From Nocardioides panaciterrulae (lineage in GTDB: Bacteria > Actinomycetota > Actinomycetes > Propionibacteriales > Nocardioidaceae), in the NCBI RefSeq assembly GCF_013409645.1, contig NZ_JACCBG010000001.1, positions 3,470,001 to 3,534,000 of the forward strand: DNA of 64,000 bases. Reading direction: 5' to 3'. The notes under the pieces are model-generated. The model had not been told where the DNA came from, made no database searches, and saw only the letters and a list, made by a program, of their open reading frames with translations. This document shows, in pieces, positions 46,648 to 55,610 of this stretch (the first letter of the stretch is position 1; each line of letters opens with the position of its first letter). A program made the translations under genes and the position numbers.

Positions 46648-49551
46648 TCAGCTGCAGCCGCTGGTGCTGCCGCAACCCTCGCAGACGTAGCAGGAGCCGG
46701 CGGGGCGCATCTTGGTGCCGCAGGTGAAGCAGAGCGGGGAGTCGACCGCGGTGCCGGTGATCTTCTCCAGGAGCTCGGCGGAGGTGTGGGCCTCCTTGGT
46801 CGCCGAAGCCGGAACCTCGGGCACCCCGGCGTCCTCGGTCTCGATACGCTCGCTGGCGCTCGCTACTCGACCACCGGACGAGTCCACTCGACCAGCGAGG
46901 TCGGCCGAGGAGCCGTCGAGCAGCTCGGCGGCGGAGCCGGTCTCCTCGAGGGGCTCGTACGAGCCGGTCTCCAGGTAGCGCTGGCGCTCGTCGGCGGAGT
47001 AGATGCCCAGCGCCTGGCGGGTCTCGAAGGGCAGGTAGTCCAGCGCGAGGCGGCGGAAGATGTAGTCCATGATCGACTGGCTCATCCGCACGTCCGGGTC
47101 GTCGGTCAGGCCGGCCGGCTCGAAGCGCAGGTTGGTGAACTTCGAGACGTAGGTCTCCAGCGGCACGCCGTACTGCAGGCCGATGCTCACCGCGATCGAG
47201 AACGCGTCCATCACGCCGGCCAGGGTCGAGCCCTGCTTGCCGAGCTTGAGGAACACCTCGCCCAGCTCGCCGTCGTCGTGGGCACCGGAGGTCATGTACC
47301 CCTCGGCGCCGCCCACCGTGAACGAGGTGGTGCGCGACTGGCGCGACTTCGGCAGCCGCTTGCGGGTCGGGGCGTAGACGACCTTCTCCACGACCTTCTC
47401 GATCACCTCGGCGGCCTCCGCCGCGGCCGCGGCGTCCTTCTTAGCCTTGCCGCCGCCGTCGGCCAGCGGCTGGCCGACCTTCGCGTTGTCGCGGTAGATC
47501 GCGGTCGCCTTCAGCCCCAGCTTCCAGGACTGCAGATAGACGTCCTCGACGTCCTCGATCGAGGCCGACTGCGGGAGGTTGACGGTCTTGGAGATCGCCC
47601 CGCTGAGGAACGGCTGGCAGGCCGCCATCATCCGCACGTGGCCCATCGGCTTCAGCGAGCGGGCGCCCATCGCGCAGTCGAAGACCTCGTAGTGCTCGGT
47701 CTTCAGGCCCGGGGCGTCGACCACGTGGCCGTGCTCGGCGATGTAGTCGACGATCGCCTCGACCTGCTCGGGCTGGTAGCCCATCTTGCGCAGCGCCCGC
47801 GGCACGGTCTGGTTGACGATCTGCATCGAGCCGCCGCCGACGAGCTTCTTGAACTTCACCAGCGAGAAGTCCGGCTCGATGCCGGTGGTGTCGCAGTCCA
47901 TCATGAAGCCGATGGTGCCGGTGGGCGCGAGCACCGAGGCCTGCGCGTTGCGGAAGCCGTTCTTCTCGCCGAGCTTGATCACCTCGGCCCAGGCCTTGGT
48001 CGCGGCCTTGTGCACCTGGCTGTCGGCCACGTGCAGGGTGCGCACGGTGTCGTTGGCGGCCTGGTGCTTGCGCATCACCCGCTTGTGGGCGTCGGCGTTG
48101 CGCTGGTAGCCGGCGTACGGGCCGACGATCGCGGCGAGCTCGGCCGAGCGCTTGTAGGACTGGCCGGTCATCAGCGAGGTGATGGTCGCGGCCATCGCCC
48201 GGCCGCCGTCGGAGTCGTAGCCCAGGCCCATCGCCATCAGCAGCGCGCCGAGGTTGGCGTAGCCGATGCCGAGCTGGCGGTAGTCGACGGTGGTCTTGCC
48301 GATCGACTCGGTCGGGAAGTCGGCGAAGCAGATCGAGATGTCCATCGCGGTGATGATCAGCTCGACGGCCTTCGCGAACAGCTCGGCGTCGAAGGTGTCG
48401 TCGTCCCGCAGGAACTTCAGCAGGTTCAGCGAGGCCAGGTTGCACGAGGAGTTGTCCAGCGACATGTACTCCGAGCAGGGGTTGGACGCGGTGATCCGGC
48501 CGGTCTCGGGGTTGGTGTGCCAGTCGTTGATCGTGTCGTCGTACTGCAGGCCCGGGTCGGCGCACTCCCAGGCGGCGGTCGAGATCTTGCGGAACAGCTC
48601 GCGGGCGTCGACGGTCTCGATCACCTCGCCGGTCTTGCGGGCCCGCAGCCCGAACTCGGTGCCGTCCTCGACCGCGCGCATGAACTCGTCGCTGACGCGC
48701 ACGGAGTTGTTGGCGTTCTGGTACTGCACGGACGTGATGTCCTTGCCGCCGAGGTCCATGTCGAACCCGGCGTCGCGCAGCGCGCGGATCTTGTCCTCCT
48801 CGCGCGCCTTGGTCTCGACGAACTCCACGATGTCGGGGTGGTCGACGTCGAGCACGACCATCTTCGCCGCGCGACGGGTCGCACCGCCGGACTTGATGGT
48901 GCCCGCGGAGGCGTCGGCGCCGCGCATGAAGGAGACCGGACCGGAGGCGGTGCCGCCGGATGAGAGCAGCTCCTTGGAGGAGCGGATCCGGGAGAGGTTC
49001 AGGCCGGCGCCGGAGCCGCCCTTGAAGATGAACCCCTCCTCCTTGTACCAGTTGAGGATCGAGTCCATCGAGTCGTCGACGGAGAGGATGAAGCAGGCCG
49101 AGACCTGCTGCGGCGAGGGCGTGCCGACGTTGAACCAGACCGGGGAGTTGAACGAGAAGTACTGGTGGACGAGCAGCCAGGTGAGCTCGTGCTCGAAGAC
49201 CTCGGCGTCGGCCTTGGTCGCGAAGTAGCCGTGCTCGAGGCCGGCCTTGGTGTAGGTCTTCACCACCCGGTCGACGATGTGCTTGAGGCTCCACTCGCGG
49301 ACGTCGCTGCCGACCGCGCCGCGGAAGTACTTCGTGGTGACGATCGTCGAGGCGTTGACCGACCAGAAGTCGGGGAACTCCACGCCCTTCTGCTCGAAGA
49401 CGGTCTCGCCGGTCTTCCAGTTGGTCTGGACGACGTCGCGACGCTCCCAGGTGATCTCGTCGTACGGGTGCTTGCCCTTGGTGCTGAAGACCCGCTGGAT
49501 CTTCAGGCCGGCGCCCGTCTTGGCCGCTGCGCCACTCACCGTCTCGGTCAT
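46648..49551 (-). CDS. nrdJ: B12-dependent (class II) ribonucleotide reductase
   Basis: The product is 967 residues. It reduces ribonucleotides to deoxyribonucleotides with adenosylcobalamin. The catalytic region is clear: NSPVWFNVGTPSPQQVSACF, NPCSEYMSLDNSSCNLASLN, and the LAPTGTIGFMMDCDTTGIEP loop. The C-terminus has a cysteine-rich zinc/shuttle tail (CFTCGTKMRPAGSCYVCEGC). The ATG is preceded by AGGGAGAACCAGGG. Residues about 891-905, in a variable linker before the tail, are encoded by a REP-like palindrome (46837-46877). It follows nrdR, its regulator. Confidence 0.97.
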   Translation of the reverse strand: MTETVSGAAAKTGAGLKIQRVFSTKGKHPYDEITWERRDVVQTNWKTGETVFEQKGVEFPDFWSVNASTIVTTKYFRGAVGSDVREWSLKHIVDRVVKTYTKAGLEHGYFATKADAEVFEHELTWLLVHQYFSFNSPVWFNVGTPSPQQVSACFILSVDDSMDSILNWYKEEGFIFKGGSGAGLNLSRIRSSKELLSSGGTASGPVSFMRGADASAGTIKSGGATRRAAKMVVLDVDHPDIVEFVETKAREEDKIRALRDAGFDMDLGGKDITSVQYQNANNSVRVSDEFMRAVEDGTEFGLRARKTGEVIETVDARELFRKISTAAWECADPGLQYDDTINDWHTNPETGRITASNPCSEYMSLDNSSCNLASLNLLKFLRDDDTFDAELFAKAVELIITAMDISICFADFPTESIGKTTVDYRQLGIGYANLGALLMAMGLGYDSDGGRAMAATITSLMTGQSYKRSAELAAIVGPYAGYQRNADAHKRVMRKHQAANDTVRTLHVADSQVHKAATKAWAEVIKLGEKNGFRNAQASVLAPTGTIGFMMDCDTTGIEPDFSLVKFKKLVGGGSMQIVNQTVPRALRKMGYQPEQVEAIVDYIAEHGHVVDAPGLKTEHYEVFDCAMGARSLKPMGHVRMMAACQPFLSGAISKTVNLPQSASIEDVEDVYLQSWKLGLKATAIYRDNAKVGQPLADGGGKAKKDAAAAAEAAEVIEKVVEKVVYAPTRKRLPKSRQSRTTSFTVGGAEGYMTSGAHDDGELGEVFLKLGKQGSTLAGVMDAFSIAVSIGLQYGVPLETYVSKFTNLRFEPAGLTDDPDVRMSQSIMDYIFRRLALDYLPFETRQALGIYSADERQRYLETGSYEPLEETGSAAELLDGSSADLAGRVDSSGGRVASASERIETEDAGVPEVPASATKEAHTSAELLEKITGTAVDSPLCFTCGTKMRPAGSCYVCEGCGSTSGCS
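46837..46877. repeat. REP-like palindromic element inside nrdJ
   Basis: The sequence starts GGTCTCGATACGCTCGCTGG and ends GCTCGCTACTCGACCACCGG, forming an imperfect inverted repeat. I recognise this kind of element as one that is common between genes in Nocardioides and relatives. Here it lies in frame within the coding sequence. No second copy was found in the window. Confidence 0.65.
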
Positions 49552-49690
49552 CCCTGGTTCTCCCTGTTTTCCCTCGTCGTCGCCCTGGCTGGGGCCCTGC
49601 ATTGATGGTCTCTCCGACCACCGACATCCGGTCGCGGCCCGCTGGGCCGCTGCTCCTCTTCGGGAGCGGTTGCGGGAAGCTGGTTTGGTA

Positions 49691-49730
49691 CGCCCGGCGC
49701 GCGCCGCTTCCCCACGACGCACGCCGGGCG
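49691..49730 (-). terminator. possible hairpin between nrdR and nrdJ
   Basis: CGCCCGGCG (49691-49699) and CGCCGGGCG (49722-49730) are perfect inverted nine-base arms with a 22-base loop, just past the nrdR stop. It could reduce read-through from nrdR into nrdJ. No cobalamin riboswitch pattern was seen in the 187-bp gap. Confidence 0.35.
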
Positions 49731-49738
49731 GTCTGTGG

Positions 49739-50257
49739 TCAGCCCGGTGGGGCTGAGGTCTCGACGAGCTCGCCCGCCGGGGCGAGGCCCTCGGGGCTGT
49801 CCGGCACGCCGGCGCGCTCGGCGCGGAGCGCGGCGATCTCGTCCTCGAAGTCGTCGGCGGACTCGAACGCGCGGTAGACGCTGGCGAAGCGCAGGTAGGC
49901 GACCTCGTCGAGCCGCTTGAGCGGCCCGAGGATCGCCAGCCCCACCTCGTGCGCCGGGATCTCCGCGGCGCCCTCGCTGCGCAGCGCGTCCTCGACCTCC
50001 TGGCCCAGGCAGGCCAGCTGGTCCTCGGTGACCGGGCGGCCCTTGCAGGCCTTGCGGACGCCGGCGACCGCCTTCTCCCGGGTGAACGGCTCGGTCGCGC
50101 CCGAGCGCTTGACCACGCTCAGCTGCATCTGCTCCACGGTCGTGAACCGCTTCTGGCAGCTGCTGCAGGTGCGCCGGCGGCGGATCGAGCCGCCGTCGTC
50201 GGCGACCCGGGAGTCCAGGACCCGGGTGTCGGTGTGCCGGCAGTGCGGACAGTGCAT
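49739..50257 (-). CDS. nrdR: NrdR transcriptional repressor of ribonucleotide reductases
   Basis: The product is 172 residues. The ATG at 50257 gives the family start [17 protein letters not shown]; the zinc ribbon uses Cys 3, 6, 31 and 34 (CSSCQKRF). The ATP cone follows ([20 protein letters not shown]). NrdR senses dATP/ATP and represses nrd genes. A tail of about 20 residues after the cone is acidic and variable. It stands directly upstream of nrdJ in the same direction. Confidence 0.96.
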   Translation of the reverse strand: MHCPHCRHTDTRVLDSRVADDGGSIRRRRTCSSCQKRFTTVEQMQLSVVKRSGATEPFTREKAVAGVRKACKGRPVTEDQLACLGQEVEDALRSEGAAEIPAHEVGLAILGPLKRLDEVAYLRFASVYRAFESADDFEDEIAALRAERAGVPDSPEGLAPAGELVETSAPPG

Positions 50258-50345
50258 CCTGGGCCCCCTCTCGCAAGTCGTTGGGTGGTGCACTCGCACC
50301 CGACTCCGGGGTCGCAACGAACACCCCTCGAGGGGTGTGCAGAAG

Positions 50346-50414
50346 CTGTGGATATCGGGCGTTCTACTGTGGAGAACAACCAGCCACCTGTGGGGCTTCC
50401 GCGCCTAGCTGTGA
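50346..50414. promoter_or_regulatory. four CTGTGG-type repeats at exact 21-bp spacing
   Basis: CTGTGG begins at 50346, 50367 and 50388, and CTGTGA at 50409. The 21-bp steps equal two helical turns, so all copies face one side of the DNA. Three continue as tgtggatat, tgtggagaa and tgtggggct, which read on the other strand as DnaA-box-like sequences. They lie 90-160 bp upstream of the nrdR start. Confidence 0.75.
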
Positions 50415-50454
50415 ACTAGATGTGGATAACTACACCGGTGTAAGTACTAGATGT
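50415..50454. promoter_or_regulatory. paired NrdR-box-like sites overlapping a DnaA box
   Basis: ACTAGATGT occurs at 50415-50423 and 50446-50454, starts 31 bp apart (three turns), the arrangement reported for tandem NrdR boxes. A perfect DnaA box, TTATCCACA on the minus strand (50421-50429), overlaps the first. The assignment to NrdR is by spacing and position rather than a full consensus match. Confidence 0.55.
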
Positions 50455-50495
50455 AGTGGTAACCGTACGCGCCCATCCCGAGGCTTCGCAAGCGA

Positions 50496-50822
50496 ATGCG
50501 GAACTCCCCCGGCGTGTCGTTTGGGGCAGTTGTGAAACCGCAGGTCAGGGCGGGTGGGCCGGTCCGGCCCGGGCGTGTCGTGGGCCGGTGGGGATCCCCT
50601 TCCGGCGTCCCGTCGCCGGGGGACGTTGGCCACTGGGCGGTGGACCGGGCACCGGGGACGTTCACCACCGAGCCCGACCCGACCGGCACCACGCTGTCGC
50701 TGCGGTTCGACTACTCCACCAAGGTGCCGTTCATGGACCGGGTCGTCGATCGCGTCCTCTGGCACGCGGACCGCGACCTGGACACCATGCTCACGACCAT
50801 GAAGCGGGCCATCGAGAGCTGA
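50496..50822 (+). pseudogene. truncated SRPBCC-family gene
   Basis: Only the last 57 residues (50652-50822, ending FMDRVVDRVLWHADRDLDTM and then a short helix) look like the C-terminal strand and helix of an SRPBCC ligand-binding protein, normally about 150 residues. The N-terminal part of the open frame is low-complexity and unlike the family. It is either a decayed gene or a chance in-frame extension. Confidence 0.45.
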
Positions 50823-50983
50823 CGCTCCCGGGTGTACGAACGTTCGACCACCACCGGGCCCGCAGCCGCGGCCCGCCAGCGACGCGGGGCCCCGCCACCA
50901 CGGCGGCCGGCCGCAGCTCGCCGCCGGCGCGGGCGAGGGCGAGGATCTTCACAATCGCTTGTGAGAAAGTCTTGTCAGGGACT

Positions 50984-50993
50984 TTGTATACAA
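50984..50993. promoter_or_regulatory. TTGTATACAA operator upstream of peptide importer
   Basis: This perfect 10-bp palindrome matches the site at 59225-59234 next to the GntR gene at nine of ten bases, with the same flanking CT. It is probably the GntR operator controlling the peptide-transport operon that starts 48 bp downstream. Confidence 0.7.
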
Positions 50994-51041
50994 CATACGG
51001 TGCGGGGAGCCCCATCGAATCCGGCCCCGAGGAGCCTCCCG

Positions 51042-52697
51042 ATGTCCCCTGTGCACAACAGATCCCTCCCCCGCCTGGCCAAGGCCGGGACCGCCGTCGT
51101 CGCCCTGTCCCTGGCCGCCCTCAGCGCCTGCTCCTCCGTCGGCGCGGACAACAACGGAGCGTCGGCCGCGAAGGGCCCCGACGCCTTCGGCTCCACCGCC
51201 GACACCGCGCAGGTGCAGGACGGCGGCACGCTGACCATGGCTCTCTCCGCCGAACCCGACATGCTCGACCCCACGCTCTCGCGCAGCCTCTACTCCCGCT
51301 ACGTCTTCTCCACGATGTGCGAGAAGCTCTACGACGTCAACCAGGACGCCGAGATCGTCCCGCAGCTGGCCACCGACCTGCCGAAGACCAGCGACGGCGG
51401 CAAGACCGTCACGATCCCGCTGCGCACCGACGCGGTCTTCTCCGACGGCACCAAGATGGACTCCGCCGCGGTCAAGACCACGCTGGAGCGCGACCTGACC
51501 AACCCGCAGTCCGGCCGGGTCAGCGAGCTCGGCCCGATCTCGTCGATCGAGACGCCCGACGCCAGCACGGTCGTGGTGCACTTCAAGGAGCCGTTCACGC
51601 CGTTCACCGCGGCGCTCGCCGACCGGGCCGGGATGGTCATGAGCCCGGCCGCGCTGAAGAAGTACGGCGACAACTTCGCCTCCCACCCCAGCTGCGTGGG
51701 GCCGTTCAAGTTCTCCAAGCGCGTCCCGCAGAACTCCATCGAGGTCGTCCGCGACCCCAACTACTACGACGCCGACAAGGTCCACCTCGACAAGATCGTG
51801 TGGCGGATCCTCTCCGACTCCGGCATCCGCGCGGCCAACCTGCGCTCGGGTGACGTCAAGGTCGCCGACACGATCTCCCCCCAGGACGTCGGCGAGCTGA
51901 GCAACGACCCCTCGCTGAGCATCCTGCAGTCCCAGTCGCTGGGCTACCAGGGCGTCACGTTCAACGTCGGCAACGTCGACGGCGTCGGCACGCCCCCCAA
52001 GCCGATCGACCGCCCCGACGCCAAGGACGCCCGGGTCCGGCAGGCCTTCGAGTACGCCATCGACCGCCAGGGCCTGGTCAAGGCGGTCTTCAACAACCAG
52101 TACGACGTGGCCTGCTCGCCGATCTCCCCGGCCTCGCCGTACTCCTCCGACGCCGCGCAGCAGTGCCGCCCGCACGACCCGGAGAAGGCCAAGCAGCTGC
52201 TCAAGGAGGCCGGTGTCTCCCTGCCCTACAAGGTCACGATGCTGGAGTCCAACACCCCTGACAGCCTGCGGCTGGCCCAGGCGCTGCAGTCGATGGTCAA
52301 GGACGGCGGCTTCGACCTGAAGATCCAGCCCGTGGAGTACTCCTCGCTGCTCGACCAGCAGGACCGCGGCGACTTCGAGCTGCTGCAGCTCGGCTGGAGC
52401 GGCCGGGTGGACCCCGACGCCAACATCACCCCGTTCGTCGGCACCGGCGGCAGCCTGAACGTCTCCGGCTACAGCAACCCCGAGCTCGACAAGCTGCTCG
52501 ACCAGGCCCGCCAGGCCGGCGACGTCTCGACCCGGCAGGACCTCTACGGCCAGGCCGTGAAGGTGATGAGCGAGGACGACCCGATCGTCTACCTCTACCG
52601 CCAGCGCAACATCACCGGCGTGTCCAACGACGTCAAGGGCGTGCAGGTCTTCCCGGACGGCGTGGTGCGCCTGGCGTTCGCCGGGCTGGCGAAGTAG
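51042..52697 (+). CDS. peptide-binding lipoprotein (DppA/OppA class)
   Basis: The product is 551 residues. The ATG at 51042 has GAGGAG upstream; the signal ends LSAC with lipid Cys 30. The solute-binding family 5 pattern is clear: GGTLTMALSAEPDMLDPTLS, SDGTKMDSAAVKTTLERDL, DARVRQAFEYAIDRQGLVKA and FELLQLGWSGRVDPDANITP. It delivers peptides to the permeases encoded next. The gamma-glutamyltransferase in the same operon suggests glutathione or gamma-glutamyl peptides as ligands. Confidence 0.94.
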   Translation: MSPVHNRSLPRLAKAGTAVVALSLAALSACSSVGADNNGASAAKGPDAFGSTADTAQVQDGGTLTMALSAEPDMLDPTLSRSLYSRYVFSTMCEKLYDVNQDAEIVPQLATDLPKTSDGGKTVTIPLRTDAVFSDGTKMDSAAVKTTLERDLTNPQSGRVSELGPISSIETPDASTVVVHFKEPFTPFTAALADRAGMVMSPAALKKYGDNFASHPSCVGPFKFSKRVPQNSIEVVRDPNYYDADKVHLDKIVWRILSDSGIRAANLRSGDVKVADTISPQDVGELSNDPSLSILQSQSLGYQGVTFNVGNVDGVGTPPKPIDRPDAKDARVRQAFEYAIDRQGLVKAVFNNQYDVACSPISPASPYSSDAAQQCRPHDPEKAKQLLKEAGVSLPYKVTMLESNTPDSLRLAQALQSMVKDGGFDLKIQPVEYSSLLDQQDRGDFELLQLGWSGRVDPDANITPFVGTGGSLNVSGYSNPELDKLLDQARQAGDVSTRQDLYGQAVKVMSEDDPIVYLYRQRNITGVSNDVKGVQVFPDGVVRLAFAGLAK

Positions 52698-52699
52698 CG

Positions 52700-53653
52700 G
52701 TGGCCCGCTACCTCTTCCACCGCGCCTGGCAGTCGGCGATCACGCTGCTGCTGGCCACCGTGGTGGTCTTCCTCGGGATGCGGGCACTGCCCGGGGATCC
52801 GGCCCTCGCCCTCGCGGGCGAGGACCGGACCCCGGCGGCCCTCGCCGCGATCCGGCACCACTACGGCCTCGACCAGCCGGTGTGGGTGCAGTTCGGGCAC
52901 TTCATCGCCAACGCCCTGCACGGCGACTTCGGGGTGTCGGTCCGCACCGGCATCCCGGTGTCCTCGATGCTGCGCACGGCGCTGCCGGTCACCGTCGAGC
53001 TCTCCGCGCTGGCGATCCTCATCGCCACGGTGGTCGGCGTGGGCGCCGGCGTGCTGGCCGCCGTGCGGCGGGGCCGCCCCAGCGAGTGGTTCGCCAACGG
53101 GCTGGCCCTGATCGGGCTGTCCGTGCCGCACTTCTGGCTCGGGCTGCTGGCGATCCTCTACCTCTCGGTCGGGGCCGGCCTGTTCCCGGCCTCCGGGTTC
53201 GTGCCGCTGAGCCACCCCATCGACAACCTGCACCACCTGATCCTGCCCGCGGTCATCCTCGGCACCGGCCTGGCCGCGGTGATCATGCGGCAGACCCGCT
53301 CGGCGATGCTCGACTCGCTCTCGGCCGACTACGTCCGCACCGCCCGGGCCAAGGGGCTGCGCCCCGGCACGGTGGTGGGCCGGCACGCGCTGCGCAACAG
53401 CCTGATCGTGGTGATCACGATCGTCGGGCTGCAGCTCGGCGGGCTGATCTCCGGGGCGGTCGTCACCGAGCAGATCTTCGGGCTGCCCGGGTTCGGGAAG
53501 ATGACGATCGACGCGGTCTTCCAGCGGGACTACCCCGTCATCCAGGCCGTCGTACTGATCACCGCGACCGCCTACATCCTCATCAACTTCATCGTCGACC
53601 TGCTCTACTCGATCGTCGACCCGCGGATCCGGGTCGCCGGGGAGGCCTCGTGA
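52700..53653 (+). CDS. peptide ABC permease, DppB class
   Basis: The product is 317 residues with six membrane helices. LGMRALPGDPALALAGEDR at the start and the ATPase-docking loop DYVRTARAKGLRPGTVVGRH are typical of DppB. The GTG start lies 2 bp past the lipoprotein stop, and the stop overlaps the next permease. Confidence 0.94.
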   Translation: MARYLFHRAWQSAITLLLATVVVFLGMRALPGDPALALAGEDRTPAALAAIRHHYGLDQPVWVQFGHFIANALHGDFGVSVRTGIPVSSMLRTALPVTVELSALAILIATVVGVGAGVLAAVRRGRPSEWFANGLALIGLSVPHFWLGLLAILYLSVGAGLFPASGFVPLSHPIDNLHHLILPAVILGTGLAAVIMRQTRSAMLDSLSADYVRTARAKGLRPGTVVGRHALRNSLIVVITIVGLQLGGLISGAVVTEQIFGLPGFGKMTIDAVFQRDYPVIQAVVLITATAYILINFIVDLLYSIVDPRIRVAGEAS

Positions 53654-54537
53654 CCGCCGTCGCCGAAACACCCGTCGCCCCCGTCGTCACCGCCGCGCCC
53701 GGCCGCCGGGCCCGGGTGCTGCGCCGGCTGCGCCGCAACCCGCTGGCCATGGTCAGCCTGACCGTGCTGGTGGTGGCGGTGCTGGCCGCCGTGCTCGCGC
53801 CCTGGCTGGCGCCGTACGCCCCGGCCCAGACCGACTTCTCCCACACCCTCGCCCCGCCCGGCACGCCCGGGCACTTGCTCGGCACCGACGACCTCGGCCG
53901 CGACGTGCTGTCGCGGATCATGTACGGCGCCCGCGCCTCGCTCGAGGTGGGCGTGCTCGCGGTCGTGGTGGCGCTGCTCGTGGGCGTGCCGCTCGGGCTG
54001 GCCGGCGGCTACTTCCCCGCCGCGGACACCGTGATCGGCCGGCTGACCGACCTGCTGCTGGCCTTCCCGTTCCTGATCATGGCCGTCGGGCTCGCCGCGA
54101 TCCGCGGCGCCAGCCTCGGCAACGCGGCGATCGCCATCGGCGTCGCCCAGGTGCCCAGCGTGATCCGGGTGGTCCGCTCCGACACCCTGCGGCTGAAGTC
54201 GCTGGACTTCGTCGCCGCCGCGATCGTCGACGGCGCCGGCGACGTGTGGGTGCTGGCCCGGCACGTGCTGCCCAACGCCACCTCGGCGATCCTGGTGCAG
54301 GCGACCGTCGCGATCCCCGCGGCGATCCTCGGCGAGGCGGTGCTGTCCTTCCTCGGCCTGGGCATCCAGCCGCCCGCGCCCAGCCTCGGCACGATGCTCG
54401 CCTCGGCCCAGCAGTTCGCCGCCCGGGCGCCGTGGGCTGCGGTGATGCCGGGCCTGACGATCATGCTGCTGGCGCTGGCGTTCAACGTGTTCGGCGACGC
54501 GCTGCGCGACGCCCTCGACCCGAAGGGGAACCGATGA
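53650..54537 (+). CDS. peptide ABC permease, DppC class
   Basis: The product is 295 residues. It has the DppC N-terminal RRLRRNPLAMVSLTVLVV helix, HLLGTDDLGRDVLSRIMYGA, and the docking loop LDFVAAAIVDGAGDVWVLARH. The GTG start overlaps the preceding stop (GTGA). It pairs with the DppB-class permease. Confidence 0.94.
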   Translation: MTAVAETPVAPVVTAAPGRRARVLRRLRRNPLAMVSLTVLVVAVLAAVLAPWLAPYAPAQTDFSHTLAPPGTPGHLLGTDDLGRDVLSRIMYGARASLEVGVLAVVVALLVGVPLGLAGGYFPAADTVIGRLTDLLLAFPFLIMAVGLAAIRGASLGNAAIAIGVAQVPSVIRVVRSDTLRLKSLDFVAAAIVDGAGDVWVLARHVLPNATSAILVQATVAIPAAILGEAVLSFLGLGIQPPAPSLGTMLASAQQFAARAPWAAVMPGLTIMLLALAFNVFGDALRDALDPKGNR

Positions 54538-55610
54538 GCTCGTCGACGCAGGTCGACGGGGTCGACCACCTCGACTCCGTTGACCACGCCCAGACCGAAC
54601 CCGTGCTGCGGGTGCGCGACCTGTCGGTGGAGTTCGTCACCGAGTCCGGCCGGGTCTCGGCCGTCGACGGGGTCGACCTCACGCTGGGCGCCGGCGAGAT
54701 CGTCGGCGTGGTCGGCGAGTCCGGCTGCGGCAAGAGCGTCACCTCGATGAGCCTGGCCGGGCTGCTGCCCGGCACCGCGAAGGTGACCGGCTCGGTGCAG
54801 CTGCGCGGCGACGGCGGCCGCACCACCGAGCTGGTCGGCGCCCGCGGACCGGCGCTGCGCCGGGTGCGCGGCCGCGAGGTCGCCTACATCTTCCAGGAGC
54901 CGATGACCTCGTTGAACCCGGTCCTCACCGTGGGCAGCCAGGTCGCCGAGGTGCTCCGGGCGCACGAGAAGATCTCCCGCCGCGACGCCCGCCGGCGCGC
55001 CGTCGAGCTGCTCCGGCTGGTGGGCATCCCCTCCCCCGAGACCCGGGTCGACGACTACCCCCACCAGCTCTCCGGCGGCATGCGGCAACGGGTGATGATC
55101 GCGATGGCGGTCGCCTGCGACCCCAAGGTGCTGGTCGCCGACGAGCCCACCACCGCGCTCGACGTGACCGTCCAGGCGGGCATCCTGCAGGTGCTGAGGG
55201 ACCTGCGCGACCGGCTGGGCACCAGCATCTTGTTCATCACCCACGACCTCGGGGTGATCGCCGACATCGCCGACCGGGTCGTGGTGATGTACGCCGGCCG
55301 CGTGGTCGAGTCCGGCCCGGTGGAGGAGCTGTTCGCCCACCCCCGGCACCGCTACACCGCCGGGCTGATGGCCGCCTCCCCCCAGCCCGGCCGGCACGCC
55401 GGCACCGACCGGCTCGACGAGATCCCCGGCCTGGTGCCGGTGCTCTCCGAGCAGCCCGACGCCTGCACGTTCGCGGACCGCTGCCCGGCCGCCGACCAGC
55501 GGTGCCGCACCGAGCGGCCGCCACTGACGTCCCCCGGCGGGGCCGACGCCGGCCCGCACCGGGCCGCCTGCTGGCACCCCGTCCCCGCCGTACCGGAGGA
55601 GACCCGATGA
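54534..55610 (+). CDS. peptide ABC ATPase, DppD class
   Basis: The product is 358 residues: Walker [13 protein letters not shown]-loop [14 protein letters not shown], signature LSGGMRQRV, Walker [15 protein letters not shown] and an H-loop histidine in FITHDLGVI. The C-terminal cysteine cluster ([14 protein letters not shown]) is the oligopeptide ATPase domain that can hold an iron-sulfur or zinc site. ATGA overlap with the permease gene. Confidence 0.95.
   Translation: MSSSTQVDGVDHLDSVDHAQTEPVLRVRDLSVEFVTESGRVSAVDGVDLTLGAGEIVGVVGESGCGKSVTSMSLAGLLPGTAKVTGSVQLRGDGGRTTELVGARGPALRRVRGREVAYIFQEPMTSLNPVLTVGSQVAEVLRAHEKISRRDARRRAVELLRLVGIPSPETRVDDYPHQLSGGMRQRVMIAMAVACDPKVLVADEPTTALDVTVQAGILQVLRDLRDRLGTSILFITHDLGVIADIADRVVVMYAGRVVESGPVEELFAHPRHRYTAGLMAASPQPGRHAGTDRLDEIPGLVPVLSEQPDACTFADRCPAADQRCRTERPPLTSPGGADAGPHRAACWHPVPAVPEETR

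Noticed and set aside
49552..49738. Possible cobalamin riboswitch before nrdJ
   Set aside because: No B12-box-like sequence was found in the 187-bp gap; NrdJ needs B12 but its own genes usually lack the switch.
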